64,000 nt of DNA. Source: Flagellimonas marinaquae. Lineage in GTDB: Bacteria > Bacteroidota > Bacteroidia > Flavobacteriales > Flavobacteriaceae. The stretch is from positions 434,001 to 498,000 of the forward strand of contig NZ_RZMZ01000015.1 in NCBI RefSeq assembly GCF_003992675.1, written 5' to 3'. Under the pieces are notes generated by a model, which ran no database searches, was not told the origin of the DNA, and worked only from the letters and a program-made list of their open reading frames with translations. A program made the translations under genes and the position numbers. Of the stretch, positions 33,737 to 42,463 are shown piece by piece (position 1 is the first letter of the stretch; each line of letters begins with the position of its first letter).

Positions 33737-33818
33737 AAGAAGAAAGACCGCTGCGCTTCAAGAAACAGGAACAAGGACTGTTTTGGTCTTGGTTCTTGGC
33801 TCTTGCCTCCAAATTATC

Positions 33819-34292
33819 TCATTGATGGTGATAAGGTTCGTTTCGTAAAATCGTGAATCCTCTGTAAATCTGCTCCACTAGGAACAAGCGCACCATTTGG
33901 TGGGAAAAGGTCATTTTGGAAAGGCTAATTTTGCCCGAACTATGGGCATAAACAGCGTCACTGAATCCGTAAGGACCTCCAATGGCCAAAACCAGATTTT
34001 TGATACCACTATTCATCTTTTTTTGAAGGAACTGGGCAAAATCCACAGAGCTGTATTGCTTTCCTTTCTCGTCCAGCAGTACCAAAGCATCAGTGGGCTG
34101 TAGTTGCGCCAAGATCAATTCCCCTTCCTTTTCCTTTTGTTGGGCTTCCGAAAGGTTCTTCCGGTTTTTGATATCGGGAATGATTTCCATTTGAAACTTG
34201 ATGTAATGCTTCAACCGTTTTTCGTAAACGGTTATAAGTGACTCAAGTTCAGCTTTATCTGTTTTGCCAATGGCCATTAAGGTAATCTGCAT
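33819..34292 (-). CDS. rlmH: 23S rRNA pseudouridine-1915 N3-methyltransferase
   Basis: SPOUT-class methyltransferase acting on helix 69 of 23S rRNA in 70S ribosomes. The start at MQITLMAIGKTD (34292) gives 157 residues, the family length; an upstream ATG at 34298 adds two. Motifs are LDEKGKQYSSVDFAQFL near 93-109, LAIGGPYGFSDAVYA near 122-136 (AdoMet loop) and ISLSKMTFSHQMVRLFLVEQIYRG at the C-terminus. It is divergent from nadC. Confidence 0.97.
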   Translation of the reverse strand: MQITLMAIGKTDKAELESLITVYEKRLKHYIKFQMEIIPDIKNRKNLSEAQQKEKEGELILAQLQPTDALVLLDEKGKQYSSVDFAQFLQKKMNSGIKNLVLAIGGPYGFSDAVYAHSSGKISLSKMTFSHQMVRLFLVEQIYRGFTILRNEPYHHQ

Positions 34293-34384
34293 GCCCAAAA
34301 ATAAACGTTTCCCCTTAAATTATGCATGTCAAAGTCGTGGACATAGAACAATGTTTTTACTATTTTCGTGAAAACCCCATTTGG

Positions 34385-35242
34385 ATGATTTCCGAAGCAC
34401 AATTTCAACACGAACTGGATCTGATCATTGCCAACGCCGTACGGGAAGATGTTGGCGATGGCGACCACAGTTCCTTGGCCTGTATTCCTGCATCGGCGCA
34501 GGGGAAGGCAAAACTTTTGGTCAAGGATGAGGGCATTATTGCCGGCGTGGCCTTTGCCCAACAGGTCTTCCACTGCGTCGACCCACAACTTAAGATGGAG
34601 ATTTTGATGGAGGATGGTTCCCCCGTCAAATACGGGGATGTGGTATTTTATGTGGAAGGCAGTTCGCAAAGCATTTTAAAGGCTGAGCGTTTAGTGCTCA
34701 ATGCCATGCAGCGCATGAGTGCCATCGCCACCAAGACCCAGGATTTTGTCTCTCTTTTGGACGGTACGGACACCAAAATTTTAGACACCCGTAAAACCAC
34801 GCCTGGGATTCGTGCCCTCGAAAAATGGGCCGTTAACATTGGAGGAGGGGAGAACCATCGGTTTGCCCTTTACGATATGATCATGCTCAAGGACAATCAT
34901 ATCGATTTTGCGGGGGGCATTACCAAGGCCATCCAAAAAACAAAGGATTATCTGAAGGAACATGGAAAGGACCTCAAAATTATCGTAGAGGCCCGAAATT
35001 TGGATGAGGTGGACGAAATCCTCCGATCGGATGGGGTCTATCGCATTCTCTTGGATAATTTTGATTATGATGATACCCGTGAAGCCGTCAAACGGATAGG
35101 GGACCGGTGCCTTACCGAATCCTCTGGGGGCATTACCGAAGAAACCATTAGAACCTATGCCGAATGTGGCGTGAACTATATTTCCTCCGGAGCGCTCACC
35201 CATTCCGTGTACAATATGGACCTAAGCCTAAAAGCCGTTTAA
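34385..35242 (+). CDS. nadC: nicotinate-nucleotide diphosphorylase (carboxylating)
   Basis: Quinolinate phosphoribosyltransferase of de novo NAD synthesis, making nicotinate mononucleotide. The ATG at 34385 gives 285 residues; an upstream ATG at 34322 adds 21 residues not typical of the family. Family landmarks are REDVGDGDHSS near 18-28, ILDTRKTTPGIRALEKWAV (Arg/Lys binding PRPP), MIMLKDNHIDFAGG near 180-193, IIVEARNLDEV and YISSGALTHSV. It begins a four-gene operon with yihY, DUF2147 and priA, whose members abut or overlap. Confidence 0.97.
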   Translation: MISEAQFQHELDLIIANAVREDVGDGDHSSLACIPASAQGKAKLLVKDEGIIAGVAFAQQVFHCVDPQLKMEILMEDGSPVKYGDVVFYVEGSSQSILKAERLVLNAMQRMSAIATKTQDFVSLLDGTDTKILDTRKTTPGIRALEKWAVNIGGGENHRFALYDMIMLKDNHIDFAGGITKAIQKTKDYLKEHGKDLKIIVEARNLDEVDEILRSDGVYRILLDNFDYDDTREAVKRIGDRCLTESSGGITEETIRTYAECGVNYISSGALTHSVYNMDLSLKAV

Positions 35243-36223
35243 ATGTCAGCAGCCATCGAAGAGCAGTTGGAAAAGATACCCGTGATCAATTGGATGGTAC
35301 GGGTATTGAAAAGGATAAAGCTCAACGCTTTTGAGGGACTCTCTTTGTATGACTTGATCGAGATGTATTTGGTGGGTATTGTTAAAGGAACCTTGTCCTC
35401 CAGGGCCAGCTCCATTGCGTTCAGTATTTTTTTGGCGCTGTTTCCGCTGCTTATTTTCTTGCTGACCTTGGTTCCCTTTATCATTCCCTACGTAAGTGTG
35501 GGCAATGAGAACTTTGATGCCCAATTTTTGGATTTTTTGGAATCCTTTTTGCCTTCTGCCACCAGTGATTACTTCGGCGAAATTTATCAGCAGATCAAGG
35601 ACCAAAAGCAAGGCGGGTTGCTGTCCTCTGCCTTTATTCTGTCCATTTTTCTGATGGCCAATGGTGTAAGTGCCATTTTTGGGGGCTTTGAAAATTCCTA
35701 TCATGTGGAACTGACCCGAAATTTTTTCCGTCAGTATGCCTATGCGCTCTTGGTAGGGATCATTCTTTCCATACTGTTGATCGTTGGTGCAGTGGCCTTC
35801 GTATATTTTGAATTTTATATTGTGGAATACACCAGTGAATATTTGGGCAAAACCTTAGGCTATGATGTGGAAAAGGGAGATACCATAGGCATACAGATCG
35901 CCAAGGTGCTCTTTTTCCTGTTCCTATCCTATATCACCACGGCCATACTGTACTATTTTGGAACGGCAGAGGGGCGAAAGGCCCGTTTTTTCTCCGCCGG
36001 AGCGTTAATGACGACCCTTTTGTTCTTGCTTACTTCCTATCTTTTTGGTATCTACGTGGACGAATTTGCCCGATACAATGAACTTTATGGCGCTTTGGGA
36101 GGATTATTGATCCTTATGGTGTTTATTTGGTTAAATTCAAACATTTTATTGTTGGGCTTTGAGCTCAATGCAACCCTAAATTCCCTTAAAAAAAGACATG
36201 AAAGGCAGAAAAATGACGCATAA
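35243..36223 (+). CDS. YihY/virulence factor BrkB family membrane protein
   Basis: Integral inner-membrane protein of the YihY/BrkB family (once named ribonuclease BN; role unclear). The 326 residues carry six hydrophobic segments, with the family region RASSIAFSIFLALFPLLIFL near 53-72, FILSIFLMANGVSAIFGGFE near 131-150 and the long C-terminal pair IYVDEFARYNELYGALGGLLILMVFIWLNSN. The start codon follows the nadC stop with no gap. The 3' end overlaps the DUF2147 gene. Confidence 0.93.
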   Translation: MSAAIEEQLEKIPVINWMVRVLKRIKLNAFEGLSLYDLIEMYLVGIVKGTLSSRASSIAFSIFLALFPLLIFLLTLVPFIIPYVSVGNENFDAQFLDFLESFLPSATSDYFGEIYQQIKDQKQGGLLSSAFILSIFLMANGVSAIFGGFENSYHVELTRNFFRQYAYALLVGIILSILLIVGAVAFVYFEFYIVEYTSEYLGKTLGYDVEKGDTIGIQIAKVLFFLFLSYITTAILYYFGTAEGRKARFFSAGALMTTLLFLLTSYLFGIYVDEFARYNELYGALGGLLILMVFIWLNSNILLLGFELNATLNSLKKRHERQKNDA

Positions 36224-36647
36224 ATGGATTTTCGCACTATGTTTTCTGATGGGTCAGATAACATTTTCACAGACCGTTTTTGGAAAGTGGAAAACCATTG
36301 ACGACCGTGATGGGGTGGAAAAAGCAATCATTGAAATTTATAAGGACGATGGATTGTTACATGCTAAGGTGGTGAAAATTTTACAGGAAGGAAAAAAAGA
36401 TGCGGTATGCACCAAATGTGAGGGAGAGCGTAAGAACAAACCCATTCTTGGCATGAAGATCATGGAGGATTTCGAGGAAAAAAAGGATGGTGTATACAAA
36501 GGTGACAAACTCTTCGACCCCGAACAGGCCATGACCTTTAGGGGTAGGGTATGGTTGGATGAGGACAATGCCAATCGATTAAAAGTACGTGGTTATTTGG
36601 CCTTTTTGTACCGAACCCAAACATGGCACCGGGTGATAGAGCATTAG
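36213..36647 (+). CDS. DUF2147 domain exported protein
   Basis: Small exported protein of the DUF2147 family (function unknown, lipocalin-like beta barrel in some members). The start at MTHKWIFALC (36213) gives a signal peptide of about 19 residues ending ITFSQ; an ATG at 36198 adds five residues. The domain runs from VFGKWKTIDDRDGVEKAIIE through CTKCEGERKNKPILGMKIM to WLDEDNANRLKVRGYLAFL with the final TQTWHRV. A CxxC pair lies in VCTKCEG. It overlaps yihY at its 5' end and precedes priA by 3 bp. Confidence 0.92.
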   Translation: MTHKWIFALCFLMGQITFSQTVFGKWKTIDDRDGVEKAIIEIYKDDGLLHAKVVKILQEGKKDAVCTKCEGERKNKPILGMKIMEDFEEKKDGVYKGDKLFDPEQAMTFRGRVWLDEDNANRLKVRGYLAFLYRTQTWHRVIEH

Positions 36648-36650
36648 GTT

Positions 36651-39107
36651 ATGGACTATTTTTTGGAAGTTGTTTTGCCCATTCCTCTGGAGAAACTCTT
36701 CACGTATAAAATTTCAAAGGCTGAAGCGGATTTTTTACAGGAGGGCATGCGCGTGGCCGTTCCCTTCGGGAAATCCAAGATTTATACGGCTTTGGCCTAC
36801 CGCATCCACCAAAATGCCCCGGAAGCCTACGAACCCAAGGAGATTTATCAGATTTTGGATGAACGTCCGGTAGTTAACCAAGTGCAACTTAAGCATTGGG
36901 AATGGGTGGCGAAGTACTACATGTGCACTTTGGGAGAGGTGATTCGAAGTGCCTTGCCCAGTGCCTTTATGCTGGAGAGCGAAACTCTGATTCTGCCCAA
37001 CAAAAACGCCGAAGTGGACGAACAGGAACTCAGCGATGATGAGTTTTTGGTGTACGAGGCACTGCAGCATCAAACAGCTTTAAAAATTTCCGAAGTCAGT
37101 GATATTGTGGACAAGAAACATGTGTTGAAGCTCATCAATACCTTGGTCCATAAAGGCGTGGTGGTTCAAAAAGAGGAATTGTACGAGCAATACAAGCCTA
37201 AATTGGTCCGCTACGTGAAGCTTTCGGAACAGTATGATGATGAAGGGCAGTTGGCGGAATTGTTAAATGAGCTTACCAGGGCCCCTAAGCAGAGCCAAGT
37301 TGTACTTTCCTTGTTCCAACTAAAGGCGAAAAGCTCCAAACCCATACCCGTTGCCGAACTCGAAAAGGAAAGTAGGGCGTCCCGAACCGTAATCAAGGCT
37401 CTTGTGGACAAACAGGTTTTGGAAGAGTACCACATCCGAAAAGATCGGGTGGAGTTTGATGAGCATTCCGAATCTTCAGCTAATGTCAATTTAAATGCAT
37501 ACCAACAGCAGGCTTTGGAGGATATCCATCAAGGCTTTCAAGAGCATAAACCAGTACTGCTTCACGGAGTTACCTCCTCCGGAAAGACCGAGGTATACAT
37601 CAAATTGATTCAAAAATGTCTGGAAGAGGGGAAACAAGCCTTATATCTGCTTCCAGAAATTGCTTTGACCTCCCAATTGATCCACAGGTTGCAACGCTAT
37701 TTTGGACATCAAGTCTCAGTTTATCACTCCAAATACAGCATTCACGAAAGGGTAGAGGTGTGGAACAATGTGCTGAAGAATGCCGAGAAGGCCCAAATTG
37801 TCATTGGTGCACGTTCGTCACTGTTCCTCCCCTTTACCAATTTGGGATTGGTGGTGGTGGATGAAGAGCATGAAAATTCTTTTAAACAATTTGACCCGGC
37901 TCCACGTTATCATGCCCGGGATGCTGCGGTGGTTTTGGCTTCCATGCACAATGCCCATATTGTTTTGGGTTCCGCTACGCCGAGCATTGAGAGTATGTAC
38001 AACGCCAGGACTAAAAAATATGGCTATGCTTCCATTGCCCATCGGTTTGGGGAGGTGCTGATGCCAGAGATCAATTTGGTGGACATCAAGGAAGCTACAC
38101 GAAAACGCCGTATGAAGGGCCATTTTTCCGAAATTTTGATCAAGGCGATAACAGAAGCTTTGGAGGAGGGGGAGCAGATCATTCTTTTTCAAAACAGAAG
38201 GGGCTTTGCCCCTGTGGTGGAGTGTACCACTTGCGGTCATGTGGCCCAATGTCCCAATTGCGATGTAAGTCTGACCTATCACCAGCATAGAAATCAATTG
38301 CGTTGCCATTATTGTGGCTACCATATGGCATTGCAACAGGCGTGTTTAGCTTGTGGCAGTCACACCTTGGATAATAAAGGTTTTGGAACGGAACAGATTC
38401 AGCAGGAATTGGGACAACTGTTCCCTGATGTTGCCGTGGGGCGAATGGATTTGGACACTACGAGGGGAAAGTATGCCTACGAAAAAATCATTTCATCTTT
38501 TGAAAATCAGGAAATGGATATTCTGGTAGGTACCCAAATGGTGACCAAGGGACTGGATTTCAGAAACGTGAGCCTGGTGGGCATCATGAATGCGGATTCC
38601 ATGCTCAATTTTCCCGATTACAGGGCGCATGAACGCAGTTTTCAAATGCTCACACAGGTGGCGGGTAGGGCAGGGCGCACCCAAAAGCGCGGCAAAGTGC
38701 TCATTCAGACCTACAATCCGTACCATCAAATATTGCAACAGGTGACCACGAACAGTTACGATAGTATGTTCAAAGAGCAATTTTATGAAAGGGAGCAGTT
38801 CAAGTATCCACCCTTGGTCCGATTGATTAAAATAACGCTCAAGGATAAGGATTTCAATAAATTGAACGAGGCAGCAGACTGGATGGCGGGATCATTGCGC
38901 AATGTGCTGGGTGCCCATATTCTTGGGCCCGAATATCCGCCCGTAGCGAGAATCCGAAGGGACTATCTCAAAAACATTTTGATCAAGGTTCCAAGAAAAC
39001 AGCCATTGGCCCCAACAAAAAATAGCATTAAAAGAATTGAAAAATCCTTTAATGCTATTTCCAAGTATAAAAGTGTACGACTGGTCTACAATGTGGACCA
39101 CATCTGA
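36651..39107 (+). CDS. priA: primosomal protein N' (replication restart helicase)
   Basis: Superfamily 2 DNA helicase that reloads the replisome at stalled forks. The 818 residues have an N-terminal 3'-binding domain (MDYFLEVVLPIPLEKLFTYK), Walker A LLHGVTSSGKTEVYIKLI near 301-318, DEEH box VVVDEEHENSFKQFD near 401-415 and the SATPS motif. A zinc domain carries eight Cys (CTTCGHVAQCPNCDVSL near 526-542 and CHYCGYHMALQQACLACG near 553-570). The C-terminal helicase half has GTQMVTKGLDFRNVSLV and QVAGRAGRTQKRG. Its stop abuts the LytTR gene on the opposite strand. Confidence 0.97.
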   Translation: MDYFLEVVLPIPLEKLFTYKISKAEADFLQEGMRVAVPFGKSKIYTALAYRIHQNAPEAYEPKEIYQILDERPVVNQVQLKHWEWVAKYYMCTLGEVIRSALPSAFMLESETLILPNKNAEVDEQELSDDEFLVYEALQHQTALKISEVSDIVDKKHVLKLINTLVHKGVVVQKEELYEQYKPKLVRYVKLSEQYDDEGQLAELLNELTRAPKQSQVVLSLFQLKAKSSKPIPVAELEKESRASRTVIKALVDKQVLEEYHIRKDRVEFDEHSESSANVNLNAYQQQALEDIHQGFQEHKPVLLHGVTSSGKTEVYIKLIQKCLEEGKQALYLLPEIALTSQLIHRLQRYFGHQVSVYHSKYSIHERVEVWNNVLKNAEKAQIVIGARSSLFLPFTNLGLVVVDEEHENSFKQFDPAPRYHARDAAVVLASMHNAHIVLGSATPSIESMYNARTKKYGYASIAHRFGEVLMPEINLVDIKEATRKRRMKGHFSEILIKAITEALEEGEQIILFQNRRGFAPVVECTTCGHVAQCPNCDVSLTYHQHRNQLRCHYCGYHMALQQACLACGSHTLDNKGFGTEQIQQELGQLFPDVAVGRMDLDTTRGKYAYEKIISSFENQEMDILVGTQMVTKGLDFRNVSLVGIMNADSMLNFPDYRAHERSFQMLTQVAGRAGRTQKRGKVLIQTYNPYHQILQQVTTNSYDSMFKEQFYEREQFKYPPLVRLIKITLKDKDFNKLNEAADWMAGSLRNVLGAHILGPEYPPVARIRRDYLKNILIKVPRKQPLAPTKNSIKRIEKSFNAISKYKSVRLVYNVDHI

Positions 39108-39800
39108 TTATACATTGGCCAGCGCTTCGGCTAGTTCTGTTTTTTTGTTTCTGCTCAAAGGAATCTGTCTGCCCCCTACTTCAACATTTTTACTGTTGAA
39201 TTTTTCAATCTTCTCCAGATTCACAATATAAGACTTATGGATACGTAGAAATTTTTCGGCAGGCAGTTGCTTTTCGAAAGATTTCATGGTGGATAGGATT
39301 ACGATATTGGCTTCGTCGGTCACCAATTTGATGTAATCTCCCAGAGCCTCTATCCATTTAATGTCGTTTAGGATAACCTTACGCTTTTTAAGGTTGCTCT
39401 TTACAAAGATGTGCTCTTCGTCCTCATCTACCCGGTTCATTTGCTCGTATTTGGCAACAGCTCTTTTTACGGAGGCTTCAAAACGGGCCAGGGTGATGGG
39501 TTTGTGAAGGTAATCGGTCACATCGTAATCAAATGCCTTTAGGGCATAATCAGGTTTTCCTGTGATAAGGATCACCTGTGGTGGGTTCTCTAAGGCCTCT
39601 AAAAGGTCAAAACCGCTGATGATTGGCATTTCAACATCTAAAAAGATAAGGTCGATTTCGTGGTTTTTTAGGCCATTTTTGGCTTCAATGGCGTTGCTGT
39701 ACTCAGCAACCAAAGCGAGGTGTGGATGATTGTTGACCAACTTTGCAACGGCCATGCGCTGCATCGAGGAATCGTCTACAATTATACTTTTTAATTTCAT
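39108..39800 (-). CDS. LytTR family response regulator
   Basis: Two-domain transcriptional regulator of 230 residues. The receiver domain (about 1-120) has the phospho-acceptor Asp in LIFLDVEMPIISG near residue 55, the conserved Thr in VILITGKP and Lys in LHKPI. The LytTR DNA-binding domain (about 135-228) has FVKSNLKKRKVILNDIKWI and IHKSYIVNLEKIEKFNSKN. No histidine kinase is next to it, so it is an orphan. Its 3' end directly abuts the priA stop. Targets unknown. Confidence 0.94.
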   Translation of the reverse strand: MKLKSIIVDDSSMQRMAVAKLVNNHPHLALVAEYSNAIEAKNGLKNHEIDLIFLDVEMPIISGFDLLEALENPPQVILITGKPDYALKAFDYDVTDYLHKPITLARFEASVKRAVAKYEQMNRVDEDEEHIFVKSNLKKRKVILNDIKWIEALGDYIKLVTDEANIVILSTMKSFEKQLPAEKFLRIHKSYIVNLEKIEKFNSKNVEVGGRQIPLSRNKKTELAEALANV

Positions 39801-40036
39801 AGAATGGGGTGATTTGTAGGGTTTTAAATCATGGGAAAATTACATAAAAAAGCCGCTTACGGACAACAAAAGATGTAAACATGGTCTATTTTGTTGTGTA
39901 AATTGCCATATGTGTTATTTAGGTTTATTGGGTTTTTAACTGTTGATAACTCTTGAACTTTAACGAAGTTTTTTTACTTTTCTTGCAGGGTGAAGGAATT
40001 ATTATTAATTTTGCGCTCCTTTAAAAATATATTATC
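39801..40036. other. divergent intergenic region between the LytTR gene and rpsF
   Basis: Contains the rpsF promoter described separately. A+T-rich, no ORF of interest. The leader of rpsF is short, about 20 nt, and I see no S6:S18-type RNA motif in it. Confidence 0.6.
39983..40013 (+). promoter_or_regulatory. promoter of the rpsF-rpsR-rplI operon
   Basis: TTG at 39983-39985, a 20 bp spacer and TAATTTTG at 40006-40013 match the Bacteroidota -33/-7 consensus. The predicted start near 40018 would give a leader of about 20 nt. Confidence 0.8.
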
Positions 40037-40375
40037 ATGAACCATTACGAAACTGTTTTCATTTTGAATCCCGTTCTATCTGAGACCCAGATAGAGGAAA
40101 CAGTCAAGAAATTTGAAGATTTCTTGATTAAGAATGGTGCCAAAATGGTCTCCAAAGAAGATTGGGGACTTAAAAAGTTGGCCTATCCCATTCAGCACAA
40201 GAAAAGTGGATTTTACCACTTGTTCGAATTCCAAGCTCCAGGAGAGGCTATTGGCCCATATGAGCTAGAGTTTAGAAGAGACGAGCGCATCATGCGTTTT
40301 TTGACCGTTAAATTGGACAAGCATGCAATTGCTTGGGCGGAAAAAAGAAGAAACAAACTAAAAGCAAAGGCATAA
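40037..40375 (+). CDS. rpsF: 30S ribosomal protein S6
   Basis: Small-subunit ribosomal protein that binds with S18 near the platform. The 112-residue sequence shows the ferredoxin-like fold signature ([58 protein letters not shown]). First gene of the S6-S18-L9 operon, led by a clear promoter. S18 starts 4 bp after its stop. Confidence 0.98.
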   Translation: MNHYETVFILNPVLSETQIEETVKKFEDFLIKNGAKMVSKEDWGLKKLAYPIQHKKSGFYHLFEFQAPGEAIGPYELEFRRDERIMRFLTVKLDKHAIAWAEKRRNKLKAKA

Positions 40376-40379
40376 GGGT

Positions 40380-40676
40380 ATGGCATCTATCGAGCAACAA
40401 GCAAAATCGAAAAAAGACGGGGAAATCAGATATTTGACCCCGCTTAACATTGAGACCAGCAAGCAAAAGAAGTATTGCAGGTTCAAGAAATCAGGTATCA
40501 AGTATATCGATTACAAAGACCCGGATTTCTTGATGAAGTTGGTAAACGAGCAAGGAAAACTGCTTCCTAGAAGACTTACCGGTACTTCCCTGAAATACCA
40601 AAGAAAAGTGGCGCAGGCCGTAAAACGTGCCCGTCACCTAGCGTTAATGCCGTACGTTGGCGATATGTTGAAATAA
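40380..40676 (+). CDS. rpsR: 30S ribosomal protein S18
   Basis: Partner of S6 in the 30S platform. The 98-residue protein has the S18 core, with [20 protein letters not shown] near 31-50 and [20 protein letters not shown] near 60-79. A short N-terminal extension ([19 protein letters not shown]) precedes the core. The CxxC-type Cys (KYCRF) is single, so no zinc site. Second gene of the operon. Confidence 0.98.
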   Translation: MASIEQQAKSKKDGEIRYLTPLNIETSKQKKYCRFKKSGIKYIDYKDPDFLMKLVNEQGKLLPRRLTGTSLKYQRKVAQAVKRARHLALMPYVGDMLK

Positions 40677-40689
40677 AAAACACCAGAGA

Positions 40690-41142
40690 ATGGAACTTAT
40701 TCTAAAAGAAGATGTACAGGATTTGGGATTTAAGGATGATATCGTTACCGTAAAGAACGGTTACGGCAGAAATTTCCTTATCCCACAAGGTTTGGCTGAT
40801 TTGGCCACTCCTTCTGCCAAAAAAGTTTTGGCCGAAAACCTTAAGCAAAGAGCTCACAAGGAGAAGAAGATTATTGACGAGGCCCAAAAAGTGGCCGATG
40901 CGTTGAAACAATTGGAAATCCGTATTACTGCCAAGGCAGGTGCCGGAGATAAATTGTTCGGTTCTGTAACCAATATCGACCTTGCCGCTGCTTTGGACAA
41001 AGAGGGACACCAGATTGATAGAAAATTCATCAACATTAAAGGTGGAGCTATCAAAAGAACTGGTCCTTATGAGGCTATTATCAGATTACACAGGGAAGTT
41101 GTTGTAGAATTCCCTTTTGAAGTGGTTGCGGAAGCAAAGTAA
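40690..41142 (+). CDS. rplI: 50S ribosomal protein L9
   Basis: Large-subunit protein with two domains joined by a long helix. The N-terminal motif MELILKEDVQDLGFKDDIVTVKNGYGRNFLIP is diagnostic (seen in segments up to GYGRNFLIPQ). The 150-residue length is standard. The middle helix is rich in K/E (ENLKQRAHKEKKIIDEAQKV) and the C-terminal domain ends in VEFPFEVVAEAK. Last gene of the operon, followed by a terminator. Confidence 0.98.
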   Translation: MELILKEDVQDLGFKDDIVTVKNGYGRNFLIPQGLADLATPSAKKVLAENLKQRAHKEKKIIDEAQKVADALKQLEIRITAKAGAGDKLFGSVTNIDLAAALDKEGHQIDRKFINIKGGAIKRTGPYEAIIRLHREVVVEFPFEVVAEAK

Positions 41143-41160
41143 TCCACTTCATATCATACA

Positions 41161-41194
41161 AAAAAAGCCCTTTGAATTTTCAAAGGGCTTTTTT
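41161..41194. terminator. intrinsic terminator after rplI (bidirectional)
   Basis: A near-perfect stem AAAAGCCCTTTGAA / TTCAAAGGGCTTTT, loop TT, with T-runs on both strands. It can end rplI transcription (plus) and the DUF4168 gene (minus). Confidence 0.95.
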
Positions 41195-41216
41195 ACATAC
41201 TTATTCTTAAATAACA

Positions 41217-41681
41217 TTAAGCCTTTTGTTCCAAAGCGGCTCGTAATCTACCTTGTAAATCGGCATCCGTTTGTAGTGCCATAGCTATTTGTTCGTAACG
41301 TTCCATGCTCAAGCCTTCATTGCTGATGATTTCTTGGATTTGTTTCATGAAACCCGTTTGCATTTGCTGAATTTTACCCATCACCTCACCAAAGCGTTGT
41401 TTCTCCTCATCGCTGGCATCCACTGTTTTTTCTTCGGAAGCGGACGCTTGGTACATCTCGTTGAAACGATTTGGGTCAAAACCGCTTTCCTTTACCGTTT
41501 CCATAACCTGTTGTTGGGCCTCCATGTTCACCTTTTGGATATCTTGGAATGCAGCGGCAATTTTATGTAGTTCTGCATCGCTTACCTCTACCTGTTCCTG
41601 TGCTGTAATTTGTGAAAAGGCACTTGCCCCCAAAATGACCATACCTACCACTAGCGTTTTCATTGATTTCAAAAATGTCAT
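41217..41681 (-). CDS. DUF4168 domain exported protein
   Basis: Exported protein of the DUF4168 family, unknown function. Signal peptide covers about residues 1-27 (TLVVGMVILGASAFSQITAQ); translation may begin at MTFLKS or at MKTLVV (41663). The mature part is helical and Gln/Glu-rich (ELHKIAAAFQDIQKVNMEAQ, MGKIQQMQTGFMKQIQEIIS, GLSMERYEQIAMALQTDADL), the last a family motif. Alone between the rplI terminator and a 170 bp gap. Confidence 0.88.
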   Translation of the reverse strand: MTFLKSMKTLVVGMVILGASAFSQITAQEQVEVSDAELHKIAAAFQDIQKVNMEAQQQVMETVKESGFDPNRFNEMYQASASEEKTVDASDEEKQRFGEVMGKIQQMQTGFMKQIQEIISNEGLSMERYEQIAMALQTDADLQGRLRAALEQKA

Positions 41682-41839
41682 GCTGTCTTCTTTTTATTAC
41701 ATGTGAATTTCCGAAACTACAATAATTAAAAGGGCTTGCCAAACCTCATAGGTTAAGGTAAACTTAAAGAACTCCCGTATAAACTGCTTTTTGACCGTAT
41801 TCTTGGGGCAAAAACAGGGTGGTTCTGCCTAGCCTTTTA

Positions 41840-41847
41840 TATTTTTG
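41840..41847 (+). promoter_or_regulatory. candidate -7 box abutting the DUF6495 start codon
   Basis: TATTTTTG matches TAnnTTTG and ends four bases before the ATG at 41852, suggesting a leaderless or nearly leaderless message. No TTG lies at normal spacing, so this is tentative. Confidence 0.4.
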
Positions 41848-41851
41848 CGGC

Positions 41852-42325
41852 ATGAAGTACAGAAGATTGACCAAGGAGCAATTGGAAGAGCTCCACCCCG
41901 AATTCATCAACTTTTTGGCGACACAGTCCATCACAGCAGAAGAGTGGGATACGCTTAAAAAGAAAAAACCCGAAGTGGCCGAGGAGGAAATCGATGTGTT
42001 TAGCGATTTGATTTGGGAAGGTGTGCTGAACAGGGTGGAATACTTGGAGAATATTTCTGAAAGGCACATGCACCTATTTCATTTGACAGAAAAGGAAATG
42101 AAATTACTTTCCGTTAAAATCCTCAACCCCGAAATCGACCTGAGGACCGAGGTAGGCTTTGGTTGGTTCAAACGAAACTATCAATCGGATTTTGTGGAAT
42201 ACCTATCCGCTTCCAAGGCCTATGGTGAGGACAAGAATGTCGATAAATTTGAACTTATCAAACAAGGGGCTGTTATCACCAAAGGGGAGCTGTACCAATG
42301 GTTTGAGCAGATTATAGAGCACTGA
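41852..42325 (+). CDS. DUF6495 family protein
   Basis: A 157-residue cytosolic protein conserved in Flavobacteria with no known function. The ATG at 41852 (MKYRRLTKEQLEELHPEFINFL) is preferred over an upstream GTG-type start at 41819. Recognisable stretches are FLATQSITAEEWDTLKKKKP, VEYLENISERHMHLFHLTE and FELIKQGAVITKGELYQWF. It is acidic, with no membrane helix or signal. Upstream of hisS with a 138 bp gap. Confidence 0.82.
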   Translation: MKYRRLTKEQLEELHPEFINFLATQSITAEEWDTLKKKKPEVAEEEIDVFSDLIWEGVLNRVEYLENISERHMHLFHLTEKEMKLLSVKILNPEIDLRTEVGFGWFKRNYQSDFVEYLSASKAYGEDKNVDKFELIKQGAVITKGELYQWFEQIIEH

Positions 42326-42436
42326 ATTAGAATTAAGGAGCAAGAAATGAAGGGATTTGCTCTTTTGTCAACCTTCAAGCGCATGGTAAGCGAAGAATCT
42401 TTGATCTTTAGCTTTCCACCATTCTACCATCAACCG

Positions 42437-42444
42437 TATATTTG
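42437..42444 (+). promoter_or_regulatory. candidate -7 box of hisS
   Basis: TATATTTG, an exact TAnnTTTG, 19 bp before the hisS ATG. No clear TTG stands at normal spacing. Confidence 0.5.
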
Positions 42445-42463
42445 CACGAGAATCTAAGATCAC

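Noticed and set aside
33744..33800. terminator after serBA
   Set aside because: GAACAAGGAC/GTCTTGGTTC pairs only imperfectly and has no U-run, so it was left out.
40014..40036. S6:S18 autoregulatory RNA before rpsF
   Set aside because: The leader is only about 20 nt with no hairpin or CCG-bearing bulge.
41161..41194. CRISPR-like repeat
   Set aside because: A single terminator stem, not an array; no repeated spacers exist anywhere in the window.
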